A stretch of 64,000 bases of DNA from Stomoxys calcitrans (Eukaryota > Arthropoda > Insecta > Diptera > Muscidae). Below the pieces are notes generated by a model that worked only from the letters and a program-made list of their open reading frames with translations, was not told the origin of the DNA and ran no database searches. This document shows positions 42,261 through 54,265 of the stretch, piece by piece. The DNA lies in NCBI RefSeq assembly GCF_963082655.1, contig NC_081555.1, positions 183,293,424 through 183,357,423 of the forward strand. The letters run 5' to 3'. Each line of letters opens with the position of its first letter. Within the stretch, counting starts at the first letter, position 1. A program made the translations under genes and the position numbers.

Positions 42261-43640
42261 TGACATATTTAATCGTACTCAAATTAAAATTTTGTATTCA
42301 GAAGCAGGGAGACCGAGGACATAAACTGATTTAAACAAGGTGTTTCAGGCAAATCTCCGAAAGACACCTCATTGTATATAGTGCAGTCTCTGGAACTTTG
42401 GAAATGAAAAATTTACGATTATTTTAAGTAAATCTTTAATTCTGTATTCCCAAATCTTAATGAAGCCTTAAAATAGGTATGTTTGACATTTCTATAAAGG
42501 AAATTTGTGAAATAAACGATTTTCAAATCTACATTAAGTTTTGGGAATATCGGTATTTGTATTTACATATATCTGAATATATCCATTATGGATAAACATT
42601 TTATAAAAACTTTACAAACATTTTTAGGAAAAAATATATTTATATTCATTTGTCCCCATTTTGTTTCATAGAGATTTTTTTTTATATTTTTGTATCCTTT
42701 TCAAAATTACCTAGCAGTTACACTGCTGGAAGCATTTACAGGTTATATGTATACTCAATAATAGCAAAAGTTAAAAAGTCTAAATTAAACAATTAAAGTT
42801 TCATCTAACAAAAAGATACTGGATAACTTACTCGAATTAAAGTTTGGCAAAAATATAACAAAGACGATCATTATCATTAAGCTCACCTCGAAATAGAAGT
42901 TAACACACGGAAAATAAAAAATATTTAAATAATCTTATAAGTCAGTCCAATGTATATTTGCGGAAATATTTGACGAAAAACACATTTTCTATTTTTGTAA
43001 ATCATAAATCAATAATCATTTGAGCAGCGTTGATTTATGTGCACCATAAAAAAATATTGCATTTTACCTAAAGTTCTTTTTTTCGTGGAATTTTGCAACC
43101 TATCGTTCCGTTATCGAATCAACAATTGAATTTGTTGACAACTTTTATTTTCAAAAGCAATTAATTTTTTTCCATGAATGTTTTAAAAATGTTTTTTTTG
43201 TGAGTCAATACCCGTATGTCTGGGAGAAATTAAGCAGCACCCATTTACAATTGTATGGTGATGGTGATAAGGTTCATATTGTGTAGCAAAGGCGTCTGTT
43301 TGCAAACGTCCCATAGCTTTTCAAGTTCAACAACATTTCGTGAGCACTTGGAAGTTTTCCTGATACAGATGTCATCACGTGACTAAATAATCATCTCAAA
43401 AGAATTTTAGCAATGTTTTTTTTAATGTTTTTCTTTTTTGCAATTGACGATATTTATTAAATAGAATACCAAAATCCCCCAGGTAACCGTGGGTTCGATT
43501 TCCACTTGAGGCCTGGTCTGACGCTACTGTGGTATCACACAGGATTTAAGAAAGTTTGTTAGAAACTAAAGTGCCACTCTAACCTAACCTAAGGTGAACA
43601 TGCCAGCTCAGGACGTATGACGCACGAGATCCAAATCGAG
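42261..43640. other. AT-rich stretch, no gene seen
   Basis: No coding sequence. Around 43485-43600 the text GTGGGTTCGATTTCCACTTG, ending CTAACCTAACCTAAGG, resembles the B box and tail of another tRNA-derived SINE, but only one box is seen. Confidence 0.35.
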
Positions 43641-43840
43641 TTTTAGTGTCATTTGGTATCTATTTAATACCAGACAAAAGGTATTTATATGAAAACCACT
43701 TCCGGGAGTTAATGGGAATTGAATTATTGAATATTCCATCCCCTAATGAACCAAATTAAAAAAAAAATTAAAATAATTCTTATCGATTCGATAGTTCGAT
43801 TATTTATTATAATAGTTACAATTAAAAAATAACAAAAATA

Positions 43841-44728
43841 ATCTTATATACATACCCTCCACCATGGATCGCATTTATCAAGTTCTTTGAATGACATTTT
43901 CAAATATAAAAACATCACCTCCAAAATTTCAGGCAAATCGAGTAATAATTGCACCCTCCAGAGGCTCAAAAATTTAAACTGGGAGATCGGTTTTTATGGC
44001 ACCTGTATCAGGTTATACACCGATTTAGACCATACTTAGAACAGTTATTGGAAGTCATACCAAAACGATATATGCAAAATGTCAACCTATTGAATAAAAA
44101 TTGCGCCCTCTAGAAGCCCAAAAAATCTAATCGGGAGATCGGTTTATACGGCGCCTATATCAGGATATGGAATGTTTTAGACCATACTTGACACACTCAT
44201 TCGAAGTCACAATAAAACACTTTATGCAAAATTTCGGTCAAATCGGATAAGAATTGTGCCCTCTAGAAGCTCAAGAAGTCAAAACCCTACTAAATCGGTT
44301 TATATGGCAGCTATATCAGATTTTCAACCGATTTAGACCGTACCTAGCATAGTTGTCGGAAGTGATACCAAAAGTCCACGTGCAAAATTTCAACCAAATC
44401 GGATAAGAATTTCGCCCTCTAGAAGAAGAGTCAAGACCCAAGATCGGTTTATATGGCAGCTATATCAAAACATATACCGATTTGGCCCATGTACAATTCC
44501 AACCGACCTACACTAATAATAAGTACTTGTGCAAAATTTCAAGCGCCTAGCTTTACTTCTTCGAAAGTTAGCGTGCTTTCGACAGGCGGACGGACATGGC
44601 TCGGATCGACTTAAAATGTCATGACGATCAATAATATATATACTTTATGGGGTTTCAGACCCATATTTCGAGGTATTACAAACGGAATGACGAATTTAGT
44701 ATACCCCCCATCCTATGGTGGAGGGTAT
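43841..44728 (+). repeat. Type A repeat
   Basis: Head ATACCCTCCACCATGGATCG without the AAGTAAAA leader, then four to five units, GGACGGACATGGCTCGG and the end CCTATGGTGGAGGGTAT. It lies between inverted TTGGTAT-containing sequences at about 43647-43676 and 44838-44863, so it may have inserted into another element. Confidence 0.75.
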
Positions 44729-44864
44729 GACAAATATTTTCTAATGGTGTCAATATTTTAAGTACAAAGCAAAAAAACACTTTTGCAGCAGTGACAATAA
44801 TACAATTTGACGCCGTCAATTCTTAATAACCATCTTCGTCTGGTATTAAATTGACACCAAATGG

Positions 44865-45697
44865 TATTAAAAATATTTTCCAATAAAGCGAATAAAATTA
44901 TTCCAGCCGTTATTGGCAAAGTGCCGTCCTTTTTCTATCAGTATTCATTGCGGAGTGGAATATTGAAGTGGCAACGAGATTGGTTTTTAAGCTAACGGTT
45001 TGTACTAAAACCAAAACCAACAGTTTAGCATTAATAGCTGTACAATTTCCTTAACAAGGCTAGTAGCAAATGGTAGTTATTATTTTATATTGCATCCATA
45101 CCATCCGGTATTGGCTTGATACCATACAGTGTTGCTGCACTATCAATACCGTATGGTGCTGATATGAGTACGTTTGGTATTAAAATTTCCCTGAGTGTAT
45201 TAAATTGTTATTATTGTTTTGGTGTAATAGGAATGAATGAATTAAAATAAGTTGCATAGGTTGGCCCATCTAGTCGTTGGGCAACTTTTTCGTGCATCAC
45301 CATGTACTTGTCGCAATGTGCATTAAAAGAGTATTGTCAAAAGAATGTTCCATACACCGTTCGACATTCGAAGTTATCAGTGTCGAATCTTGGCATATCG
45401 ATAAATATGCATACATAGTAAATCACCTTCTCGACCAGTGTATTTCTTGATTACAGAAAATCTATCATCATGTTTGCATTGATCTTCCTCATATTAATAT
45501 TGCGCTACGCTCCATTACGGACATAAACAATGGTTTAATTTGTCATTCCATGTTGAGTGAAACGATAATGGTTTCTACAATCGCAGACATTCTAGAGATG
45601 CCGGTTAGAAACGTTGACTCCCATAATAAGTTTCACTTACCCACTTTCAATCGTAGAGACAAGAAATGGGTGACTTATAAGTGAAATCTTCCCCTAT
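44865..45697. other. AT-rich stretch, no gene seen
   Basis: Repeated TGGTATTAA and ATACCATA motifs (44865-45190) suggest a decayed inverted-repeat element ending at CCCTGAGTGTA. No coding sequence. Confidence 0.35.
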
Positions 45698-46144
45698 TTT
45701 TATACCCACCACTGAAGGATGGGGATATACTCATTTTGTCATTCCGTTTGCAACACAACGAAATATCTATTTCCGACCCTATAAAGTAGTAGCCATGTTC
45801 GTCCGTCTGTCTGTTGAAATCAGTCTACAGTCTTTAAAAATAGAGATATTGAGCTGAAACTTTGCACAGATTCTTTTCCTGTCCATAAGCAGGTTAAGTT
45901 CGAAGATGGGTTTTATCGGATTATATATTGAATATGGTCTAGATCGGTCCTGATTTGGATATAGCTGCCATAAAGTCCTATCTTTCAATTGAAGGCCTTG
46001 GGCCCATAAAAGACGCATTTATAGTCCAATTTCGCCGAAATTTGGGACAGTGAGTTATGTGAGGCCCTTTTACATTATTTTTCAAGTTGGCTCAGATCAT
46101 TGCAGACTTGGATATAGCTGCGAACTTAACGTATTTTTACTTGT
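45698..46144 (-). repeat. Type B repeat, shortened, reverse
   Basis: TTTTATACCCACCACTGAAG at the left, GTCCGTCTGTCTGTTG, about two units, and a head reduced to GAACTTAACGTATTTTTACT on the right. Confidence 0.7.
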
Positions 46145-46929
46145 TTCTATTTGTATTGACATCCCTAACCAGTCCGATTGTAAATGCATCAGCATTAAAG
46201 TAGAAATCACACAGTCAGTGCTGCAACACATTGACATACTATGATTACTTGCATTCTGATATTTCTTTCACACTGGCAATCTTGCAAGGAGGAACGAAAG
46301 CATTTCTTTTCCATGAAGTTTCTTAGATTTTGAATGGGTTTTCTTTGTTGTTGGTTTGCTGCGACTTGTTATGCGGTTCATTGAAATGTATGCCCAACGA
46401 TCAGCTCGTGCTAAATCACATGTCACATGATGATCACGCGCTTCATAACTGGATCCAATTGGCACTCTGGGTGACTCTATTTAAATGGATTCAAATGCAC
46501 CATCATAAATGAGCACAGTTTAATCGAAATTAATTAAAAATAATCATAACATTTTTATTTTATAGCCCACTTATCGTCTACGATGACATGCAGAACGCAA
46601 AGCCAACATTTGAAGAGTTTTTAATACATTGCCTTCATTATGTCATAAGCGATTCTCGATTAAGAAAACTAAATTACAATAATTGCCAAAAGACAACTTA
46701 TGTAACAATTAGAGTGGTGGTTGCATTAAAAACCTTTGTTAATACCTATTCTTTATGAAAATAAGTCGAAAAGTCGAAAAATCAACTTTCGCTATTTTGA
46801 TAAAAGTCTAAAGGTCAACTTTTCGTCCCAACTTGGGATCCCTAATACATCCATATATGGTCCGAACTACAATAGATTAACTGCAGTTGGGATGTTGAGT
46901 GGTTAAAGTTATTTATTCAAAATTCAATT
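46145..46929. other. AT-rich stretch, no gene seen
   Basis: Overlapping open frames at 46268-46465 (-) and 46330-46512 (+) show no domain. Nothing else recognised. Confidence 0.35.
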
Positions 46930-47290
46930 TTTTGCCCATATCAGATAAAACTTTGGCTTTTATGCGCCCATGACCTTAAATCGGGAGATCGGTCTATATG
47001 GCAGATCTATGGTGCAATCTAGACCATATGCGATTTGAAAATCAAGGACCCAAATGTTACTAATATATCCAAATTTCAGGGAAAACGGTCGAAGAACTAA
47101 TGCAACTCACTGTTCCGAATTTCAACGAAATCAAGTAATAAATACGCCTTTTATAGGCTCAAGACCAAAACCGGGATATCGAATATGTGCTAAATTTCAG
47201 CTGAAATTTTCAACTTTTATAGGCTGTAGCGGGATTTGAACGGGAATGTTCTTCGGCAAAATTTGCATTTGCGGACGGACAGACATATGT
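46930..47290 (+). repeat. Degenerate type A/B repeat
   Basis: ATCGGGAGATCGGTCTATAT, AACTCACTGTTCCGAATTTC, CGCCTTTTATAGGCTCAAGA and GCGGACGGACAGACAT, in family order. Confidence 0.55.
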
Positions 47291-47447
47291 CTAGCTCAGG
47301 TAATGGAGAAACACAAAAGGTGAATGTTTTTGTTATTCTCGTCAGTACACTCAAAAAAAAGTGAACACCATATGAATGAAAATTGAACTAAATGGAAGTA
47401 ACAGACAGACATATGTCTAGCTCAGGTAATGGAGAAACACAAAAGAT
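47280..47447 (+). repeat. 40-bp direct repeat around a short insert
   Basis: CAGACATATGTCTAGCTCAG and its continuation through GAGAAACACAAAAG occur at 47280 and again at 47406, 126 bp apart. The sequence between them starts GTGAATG and contains ACTCAAAAAAAAGTGAAC. Confidence 0.8.
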
Positions 47448-48442
47448 GATTTTTTTTTTGAAAAATGCAACACTGAATACAAATGTTAAAAAAGTAACAC
47501 TCAAAATGTAAACAATTTTTAAATTTGACGACCAAAAATCCTACTTCATGTGTGGCAACACCGAATGACGCTCGGTTTCAAGCGTCAACGTTGAACATTT
47601 TTTTAACTTTTCCGCGTTGCTTTTGTGGAATTTATGTGCTGAGCTGCATTTTTGCAACGCGACGCTCAAAACCAAAGCTAGCTCAACGCGCTCATGTCAA
47701 ACTTGGCCTAAAGATCGACACGCCGCAATACACACACGCGTATCCAACAAAAAAACACTTTCTAACGCCACAGCCACGAACAAATAAAAAATACTAAGGC
47801 ATGACAGAAAAGACAAGACACATGCATCTTCAAAAAAATCCTTAATGAAAATTTATGAAATAATTCATAACAAAACATGATTATTGTTTTGTAAAGGAGT
47901 ATATCTATAACAAGATGCTATTGAAAATGTCTTAAAAGTGCATTTACATATTTTAAGGATCATGTACAACATATTTCATTTCGCACTAATTAAAAAAAAT
48001 TTGTATCAAACTTGTGCTCAAAATATATGATAATAAGCTATATGTAGCAAAAATTTGCCACAATTTTTTTTTTCGATACACAGACTACAATTAAGGATGT
48101 AATTTTCCCTTCCGCGAGCATTTTTTAACAAGAATTTATGTTTATTTAAACTGGTTACAAAGAAAAAATTTTAGGAAATGTCCATACATACTTTAAGTAT
48201 ATGAACTAATTGATATTTCTTTTAAAATTGAATATGTTCCTGTAGCTTAGCAAAATTTCATAATAGAAGAGAAAATTTTCATAAAACAAAGTCAAATTTT
48301 TATACCAATTTTGGGTAAATTTATTACTACATTATACGATACCCTTTTGTTCAGTGTAAAAAACCATGCGTTTTGTAAATAGGCAAACAAACTTACCACG
48401 TTAGAGTAACCTATCGACTCCTGCAAATGAAAACTTGCCCAT
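47448..48442. other. AT-rich stretch, no gene seen
   Basis: The open frame 47525-47797 is arginine/threonine-rich with no recognised domain. Otherwise A/T-rich text. Confidence 0.35.
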
Positions 48443-48705
48443 ACACATTACATTAAAGAACAGGGGGCAACTTCTCACGTATCAATAAGTGCTGTCCGAT
48501 TCAAGTTTAAGCTCAATGATAAGAGGCCTCCGAGTCCGAATGGCGTGCCGTAGTGCGACACCTCTTTAGGGAGAAGTTTTTAATTGGCGTAGTACCTCAC
48601 AAATGTGGCCAGCATTAGGAGGGGATAACCAACGTTTAATTTTTTTCTGATGTTCTCGCCAGAATTCGAACCCAGGCCTCCACCTATCACTGCCATGTCA
48701 AAGCC
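48443..48705 (-). repeat. tRNA-derived SINE, reverse copy
   Basis: The body from TAAAGAACAGGGGGC through ATAAGAGGCCTCC, GTGCCGTAGTGCGACACCTC and CCAGCATTAGGAGGGG to GCCAGAATTCGAACCCAGG. The last text is the reversed B box CCTGGGTTCGAATT. The A-box head is mostly lost. Confidence 0.75.
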
Positions 48706-50249
48706 ATTCATGTTGCGTGGATTATAATGAATACCTTTGTCGGACTTTGTTATTTAGTATCTTCGTCTCCATTAACACTACCATCAGTCAGTGCATGAGG
48801 TGGTGTTATCAATGTCTAACGAAAGAAAATCATTAGCCAAATCACGTGTTTCCATATTTGGATAATTTCTAAAAAAATTTCATACATCCTCTTATTGTTT
48901 ATTTCACACCTCACCCATCCAAAAAAAACATATCGCGTATGGTAAAAGTGGCAATTTAGAGTATTATAATCGTAAGCAAAAAATCTTTATGGTGGCTTTC
49001 ATAAAAATAGTTTATAAGCATTCCTCTGCATAGCAAACTTTAAGGAAAATCTACTTACAAATCTTTCAAAAGCCGGTCCATATATGGTTATGTATATGAA
49101 AAATATTTACTTATGCCTAAATTGCCCACTATGTGTCAGAAAGCAGCACGTAAACTTATCGTCAAGCTGGCAATCGCACGAACATTTTATAGGCGTTAAT
49201 TGGATTTTTGATTATCGCAATCACATAATAAGGATTTTTATGCGGATTCTATTGTGTGTAATCAGTCAAAATAGCGTAAAATTACTTTCCATTAGCAAAA
49301 ATAAACATTGGCCAAAAGTTTATTTTTTGCACTTCTTGAGTTATTAACTCTGACAACGTCAAGTATTCTGTACCGAATGACTATTGAAATGCGAAGAAGG
49401 AGATTGAAAGCAAAAAAACCCAAAGTACCACTTTGTGATTACGACCGTTTAATTTGAAATTAGCATTCCCAATTCTGCAGCCCTGACCCTGAAATGAGCC
49501 ATTGAGTAAACACTGCAGTATTAAAATAAAACCAAACTCTCCAAGGCACCCCACATTTGACATGACAGATATGTAGGAAATCTATTATTTGTGCTGATTA
49601 ATTGTTCTTTATTCCCATCTATATGGCCAGAATTCTCAAAACAATGTATTCATATGTAGTACTACTTGATAGGTGTGAATTTCTACAAACAAACACACCA
49701 TGCCACGAATACGTATGGAAGAATAAATAATTTGTATTTACCACCATCTATAGTTGTTTTGTTTATTCGCTTAATTTTATTTGCAAACATTTGGAATAAC
49801 AAGCCATATTCTAATAACGGCCACACATTTACCTCACGATTTTATTATTGATTTATTCACTCTACCCATGTGAATGTGCTCCTCGAGGACAGTAGAACCA
49901 TTATAAAAACGGACTACTTTAATGTTCTACGCATATGTACATGTACATATATCAGAAGAGGTTAACTCAGCAGCAGAGACCTACGGTTGGTACGTACATT
50001 GGCCATCATAGAGCGTTTAATATTTCGGCAACAACAATTATATATACTCCAATAAAAGTACAGAAATGTCTACATCCAGAATATTAATTTTCTATTTATT
50101 CCCTTTTTGGAAATTGAAATGTCACAAACTATTGAAAAAGTTGTATTATGTCTCACGAACATCTTATTAAGGTACAAAGCAAAAAATTCTGATAGTCGAC
50201 CTTCTGAGCTGGAACACTTTAAATCTGGATATGTACCTATGTTCCCATG
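48706..50249. other. AT-rich stretch, no gene seen
   Basis: No protein family recognised. Frames at 49084-49347 and 49381-49563 are unassigned. Confidence 0.35.
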
Positions 50250-50490
50250 AACATTCCACTAAGGAATAGGGTATACTTCTCTCATATCAATGAGTGCAGT
50301 TCTATTCAAGTTTCAGCTCAATGATACAAGGCCAACTTTTTATGCCGCTTAGCGACACCACTAGAGAAGTTTTAACATGGCTGGATGCCCTACAAATGTC
50401 GCCAGTATTTGTAAGGGGATAAACCGCCGCAAATTTTTTTTTTTATGTTCACGCCAGTATTTGAACCTCTGCGCCACGGTGGCCTCCGGA
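50250..50490 (-). repeat. tRNA-derived SINE, reverse copy with A-box head
   Basis: Body as in the other copies, and a right edge CTGCGCCACGGTGGCCTCCG. Read on the minus strand this gives GGAGGCCACCGTGGCGCAG, the tRNA-like 5' head with an A box. Part of the B-box region is deleted. Confidence 0.75.
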
Positions 50491-50639
50491 TCAGAAAAAA
50501 AGTTGGCCCATCATTTAAGATTTTTCCTTATTTGTATGATTTGAGCTATGAAAACGAGTCAAGAACCAAATCTTTAAAATGAAGAGAATATATCTAAGTT
50601 CAATTTCTTTATTAATAACGAACAACACCATGAAAAACA

Positions 50640-51159
50640 CCTCATCCGAAATTTCAGCCAAATCGGATAAGAATTGAGCGCTCTATTGGCTCAAGAATTC
50701 AAGATCCAAGATCGGTTTATATGGCAGCTATACCAGATTATGAACCGATTTGAACCATACTTAACACAGTTGTTGGAAGTGATACCAAATCACCACGTTC
50801 AAATTTTCAGTCAAATCGGACGAGAATTGCCCCCTCAAAGGCTCAAGAAGTCAAGACCCAAGATCGGTTTATATGGCAGCTATATCAAAACATGAACCGT
50901 TTTGGCCCATTCACAATCCCAACCGATCTACACTAATAATAAGTATTTGTGCAAAATTTTATGCGGCTAGCTTTACTCCTTCGAAAGTTAGCGTGCTTTC
51001 GACAGACAGACGGACGGACGGACATGGCTAGATCGACTTAAAATGAAATGGCGATCAAGAATATATATACTTATGAGGGCTCAGACGCACATTTCGAGGT
51101 GTTACAAACAGAATGACGAAATTAGTATTCCCCCCATCCTATAGTGGAGGGTATAAAAA
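50640..51159 (+). repeat. Type A repeat, 3' half
   Basis: Two to three units (ATCGGTTTATATGGCAGC at about 50710 and 50863), GACAGACGGACGGACGG and CCTATAGTGGAGGGTATAAA. The head is missing. Confidence 0.75.
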
Positions 51160-51737
51160 CTAAACACATATAGACGCTTCTATTTCCTGGGCTATTGTGC
51201 TTTTTTTACTTAGGAACACTGTTTTTTTTTTGTCCCAAAGTCAATTTCCTAACTTTCACCATCATTTGAGATTTTTGTCTTCAATAGCAAGAAGCAAAGT
51301 TAAGGATCAATTAACCTACCATTTAAAATAAAAAAATTATAAATATCAAGCAAAATATTTCTCGTTTGTTTCTCTTTAGAGACGAGCTTAATGATAGAAG
51401 ATTTTTTGCAATGAGAAAAGCAAAGCCAGAGATCACAAGACACCAACCTCGTTTCGTTTTTGGTTAGAAGACTTTTCAACCATATTAAGGGTCATACATT
51501 GGTAGGTCGTACTTATATCGACTATACCGCGAAAACGTGTCTACGATGTATGCACGTCACTAACACACATTTGACACCTTTCACACGAACTGTTCTCTTC
51601 CATCGCATGAGTTTTTTTTTTGTAGAGATAGACTAATTTTCTACACCACTACATGGCCTCCATGGTATACACATGTTATTTGTGCATCTTTTGGACATCT
51701 CAGGCTAGACTGAGGAACTTAACCAATCTTTGTGCTA
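51160..51737. other. AT-rich spacer
   Basis: No gene recognised between two type A copies. Confidence 0.35.
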
Positions 51738-52085
51738 ACAAGTAAAAGAGCGCTAAGTTCGCCCGGGCCGAATCTTATATACCCCACCAAGGATCGCATT
51801 TGTCAATTTCATTGAATGACTTTTTCAAATATATATGAGTTATATCAAGTTATGAACCGATATTAACCCTGCTTGTCATGCCTGTTAGAGGTCGTAGACC
51901 AATTCCACCTACAAAATTTCAGGCAAATCGAGAAATAGTTGCGCCCTCCAGAGGCTCAGAAATTCAAATTGGGAGATCGGTTTATATGACAGCTACGGAC
52001 TGATTTAAACCACACTCGGCACAGATGCTAAAAGTTATACCAAAACGATATGAGCAAAATTAGAACCAAATCGGATAAGAATTAC
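51738..52085 (+). repeat. Type A repeat, 5' half
   Basis: Head ACAAGTAAAAGAGCGCTAAG, TTCGCCCGGGCCGAA and TATATACCCCACCAAGG, followed by two units. It stops abruptly at about 52085 after AATCGGATAAGAATT. Confidence 0.7.
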
Positions 52086-52489
52086 ATATGTATTTGATCC
52101 AATTAATATTCGTCTTTTCCAGTTTTCACTGTATGCATATGTATATATGTGTACCGTTATATCATTTAACCGATCTGCTTGATTATCGAGAATTGAAAAG
52201 TAAACAAATCGTATTGTTGCAAAACAGATTTAATACTATTTTTGAAATGAATATGTTCATTCTTCGCAACGAGAGTAGAAACAAACACACACGAACCCGT
52301 AGCGATATGTCGACAAAGGAAAATGCCATTTATCATCGAAACTAATTGAATTTGTTTGTATAATTAACACGTTATAAAAGTGGTCGCACACACCAAAGAC
52401 GTGACCATAAAACGGTTGCTAATTGAGAAGTAGGTGTTCGTAAGGGTCTAATTCTGTGGAGGACAATGTCTACTTGGGTACAACCCCAG

Positions 52490-52609
52490 CGCCATAAACC
52501 TATAACGCATATATATCTAGTCATCTCGATATTCTAAATCAATATATCCATATTCCTGTTCCCGTGTGTCGAAATCACGATGGGCTATTTGTTGATAATT
52601 GACATTCAT

Positions 52610-52651
<42 letters not shown>

Positions 52652-52760
52652 TTGTGGAAAAATTTTATAGCTTCCATATAAACCGATATACGCTGAAATA
52701 TATCCCCATAGGCCACTGTCTAGATATAGCCCATAGTTTGACTCCTTGAACGGCTACAAA
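52490..52760 (-). repeat. Degenerate reverse type A repeat with TA microsatellite
   Basis: CCATAAACCTATAACGCATA, TCGAAATCACGATGGG and TTCCATATAAACCGATATAC flank a TA dinucleotide run at about 52615-52648. Confidence 0.5.
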
Positions 52761-53389
52761 AACTAAAATTTCGTATGCGAAATAACTTTAGACACACACC
52801 AAATACTTTACCTTAAATGGTTACGACAGAACATTTGTCCTATTAGCTGAACTTAGAATACAGTTGCAAGAGCATCGATCTTCTGCGCACCTTCTAAGAT
52901 CCCTGACGCCAAGATTCGAAATGTCTTTCACCAATTGTTTTTGATCTTTGGTCGTTCCGGTTTGCGTGTACTACAGTGATCACATTCAAAAGACTTCTTC
53001 GCTGGAGCTGCTTCATTTATTACCTAGCCAACGCAACCGATATAGTTTGATACGTTTAACTATGCCGATAGTCTTCATTATACATTTTACATTTTACGAA
53101 GAATGTTTCTCTGAAACACTCCAAACACTGCAACGTCTGCTTTTACAAGTATCCATGCCCAAACCATACAACAACACGTATAGTATCAGTGTCTTGAATA
53201 GTGTAATCTTCGTCTATCGAGACGTTTCTAAACAGCTTACTTACTCCAGCAAGTAGCACCTATTTGCCAGTATTATACCTCTTTTTTTCAAACCTGGTGT
53301 GATTCATTTCGGTCACGAATTTTTATTTCATCTATTTAAATAAAATTACACAGCCACACAATTATGCACATAGCAAAAACTGTTTCATA
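52761..53389. other. Unassigned stretch next to the LINE remnant
   Basis: The minus-strand reading of 52948-53256 may continue the decayed LINE, but no motif confirms it. The plus-strand open frame there has no recognised domain. Confidence 0.3.
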
Positions 53390-54265
53390 TCATACAATAT
53401 TAATTTTAACCGTTAACATTGACCTTTTGCTAACATTGAACATAAAAACCAAAACACGACTTAAACTAATATCACAGATTCCTATTGTTCCTATTCTTGC
53501 TGTGGAACTTGTATCAGCAAGTATTATACAGCAGAGTCTTATTGATTGTGAAGGGATACCAAACTCTGTCATGGCTTGAAATACCTTTGAAGCTGTCAAA
53601 CGCGATTTTGTAGTCAACAAAGAGATGGTAATTGTAGACCTGTTCTTCTCGAGTCTTTTTCAAGATTTGGCGCAGTGTGAATATCGGTCTATGGTGGATT
53701 CACCTGGTCTAAAGCCGCTTTAACTCGTTGATTTTAGGTTTTAATCTTTCACACAGAACGCTCGAGAGTATCTTGTATGCGTTAGGGAGGAGACCTATTC
53801 ATCTGTAGTTAGCACATTCCATCTTGTCTGCTTTCTAGTGTACGGAACATAGTATACTCAGATTTCAATCATCGGGTATGCGCTCTTCTAGCCAGATCGC
53901 GCAAACGAGATGATGCATACGCATTATCTGCGTGTTGCCTCCAGTCTTAAATAGTTCAGCCGGCAACCCATCGGCTTCTATTGCCTTTTGTTCTTTTGTC
54001 GGGTTACTTCTACTTGGATCTCAATCTGACTAGGAAAGTCAGTCCTCAACAACATTTCTGATAATGGCTTATTATCAGAGATTGGTTCTGCGGTTCTACC
54101 ATTATCGGGCACTATCAGCTGGGTGAAATTTTCTTTCCATATCCCAAGCACACTATCTATATTAGTTATCAGAATTCCTTCTTTGTCTCTGCAGGAGGAT
54201 GCGCCTGCACCAAAGCCACCGGTGATCCGTGCTTTTATAAGGAAAATGGCAAAAATCGACTTCAC
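53390..54265 (-). pseudogene. Decayed non-LTR retrotransposon reverse transcriptase
   Basis: Minus-strand pieces in different frames read like a LINE reverse transcriptase. At 53978-54265: CRDKEGILITNIDSVLGIWK, the linker before the RT. Near 53760-53810: LLPNAYKILSSVLCERLKPK. Near 53620-53690: IFTLRQILKKTREEQ followed by HLFVDYKIAFDS-like text. At 53390-53620: FGIPSQSIRLCCIILADTSS. Stop codons (for example in NYR*IGLLPN) and at least one frameshift separate them, and the YxDD catalytic box was not found. It is therefore a dead fragment; the exact clade is not assigned. Confidence 0.75.

Noticed and set aside
52948..53256. 102-codon plus-strand open frame
   Set aside because: No domain or splice context; it adjoins a decayed LINE and is more likely old repeat sequence.
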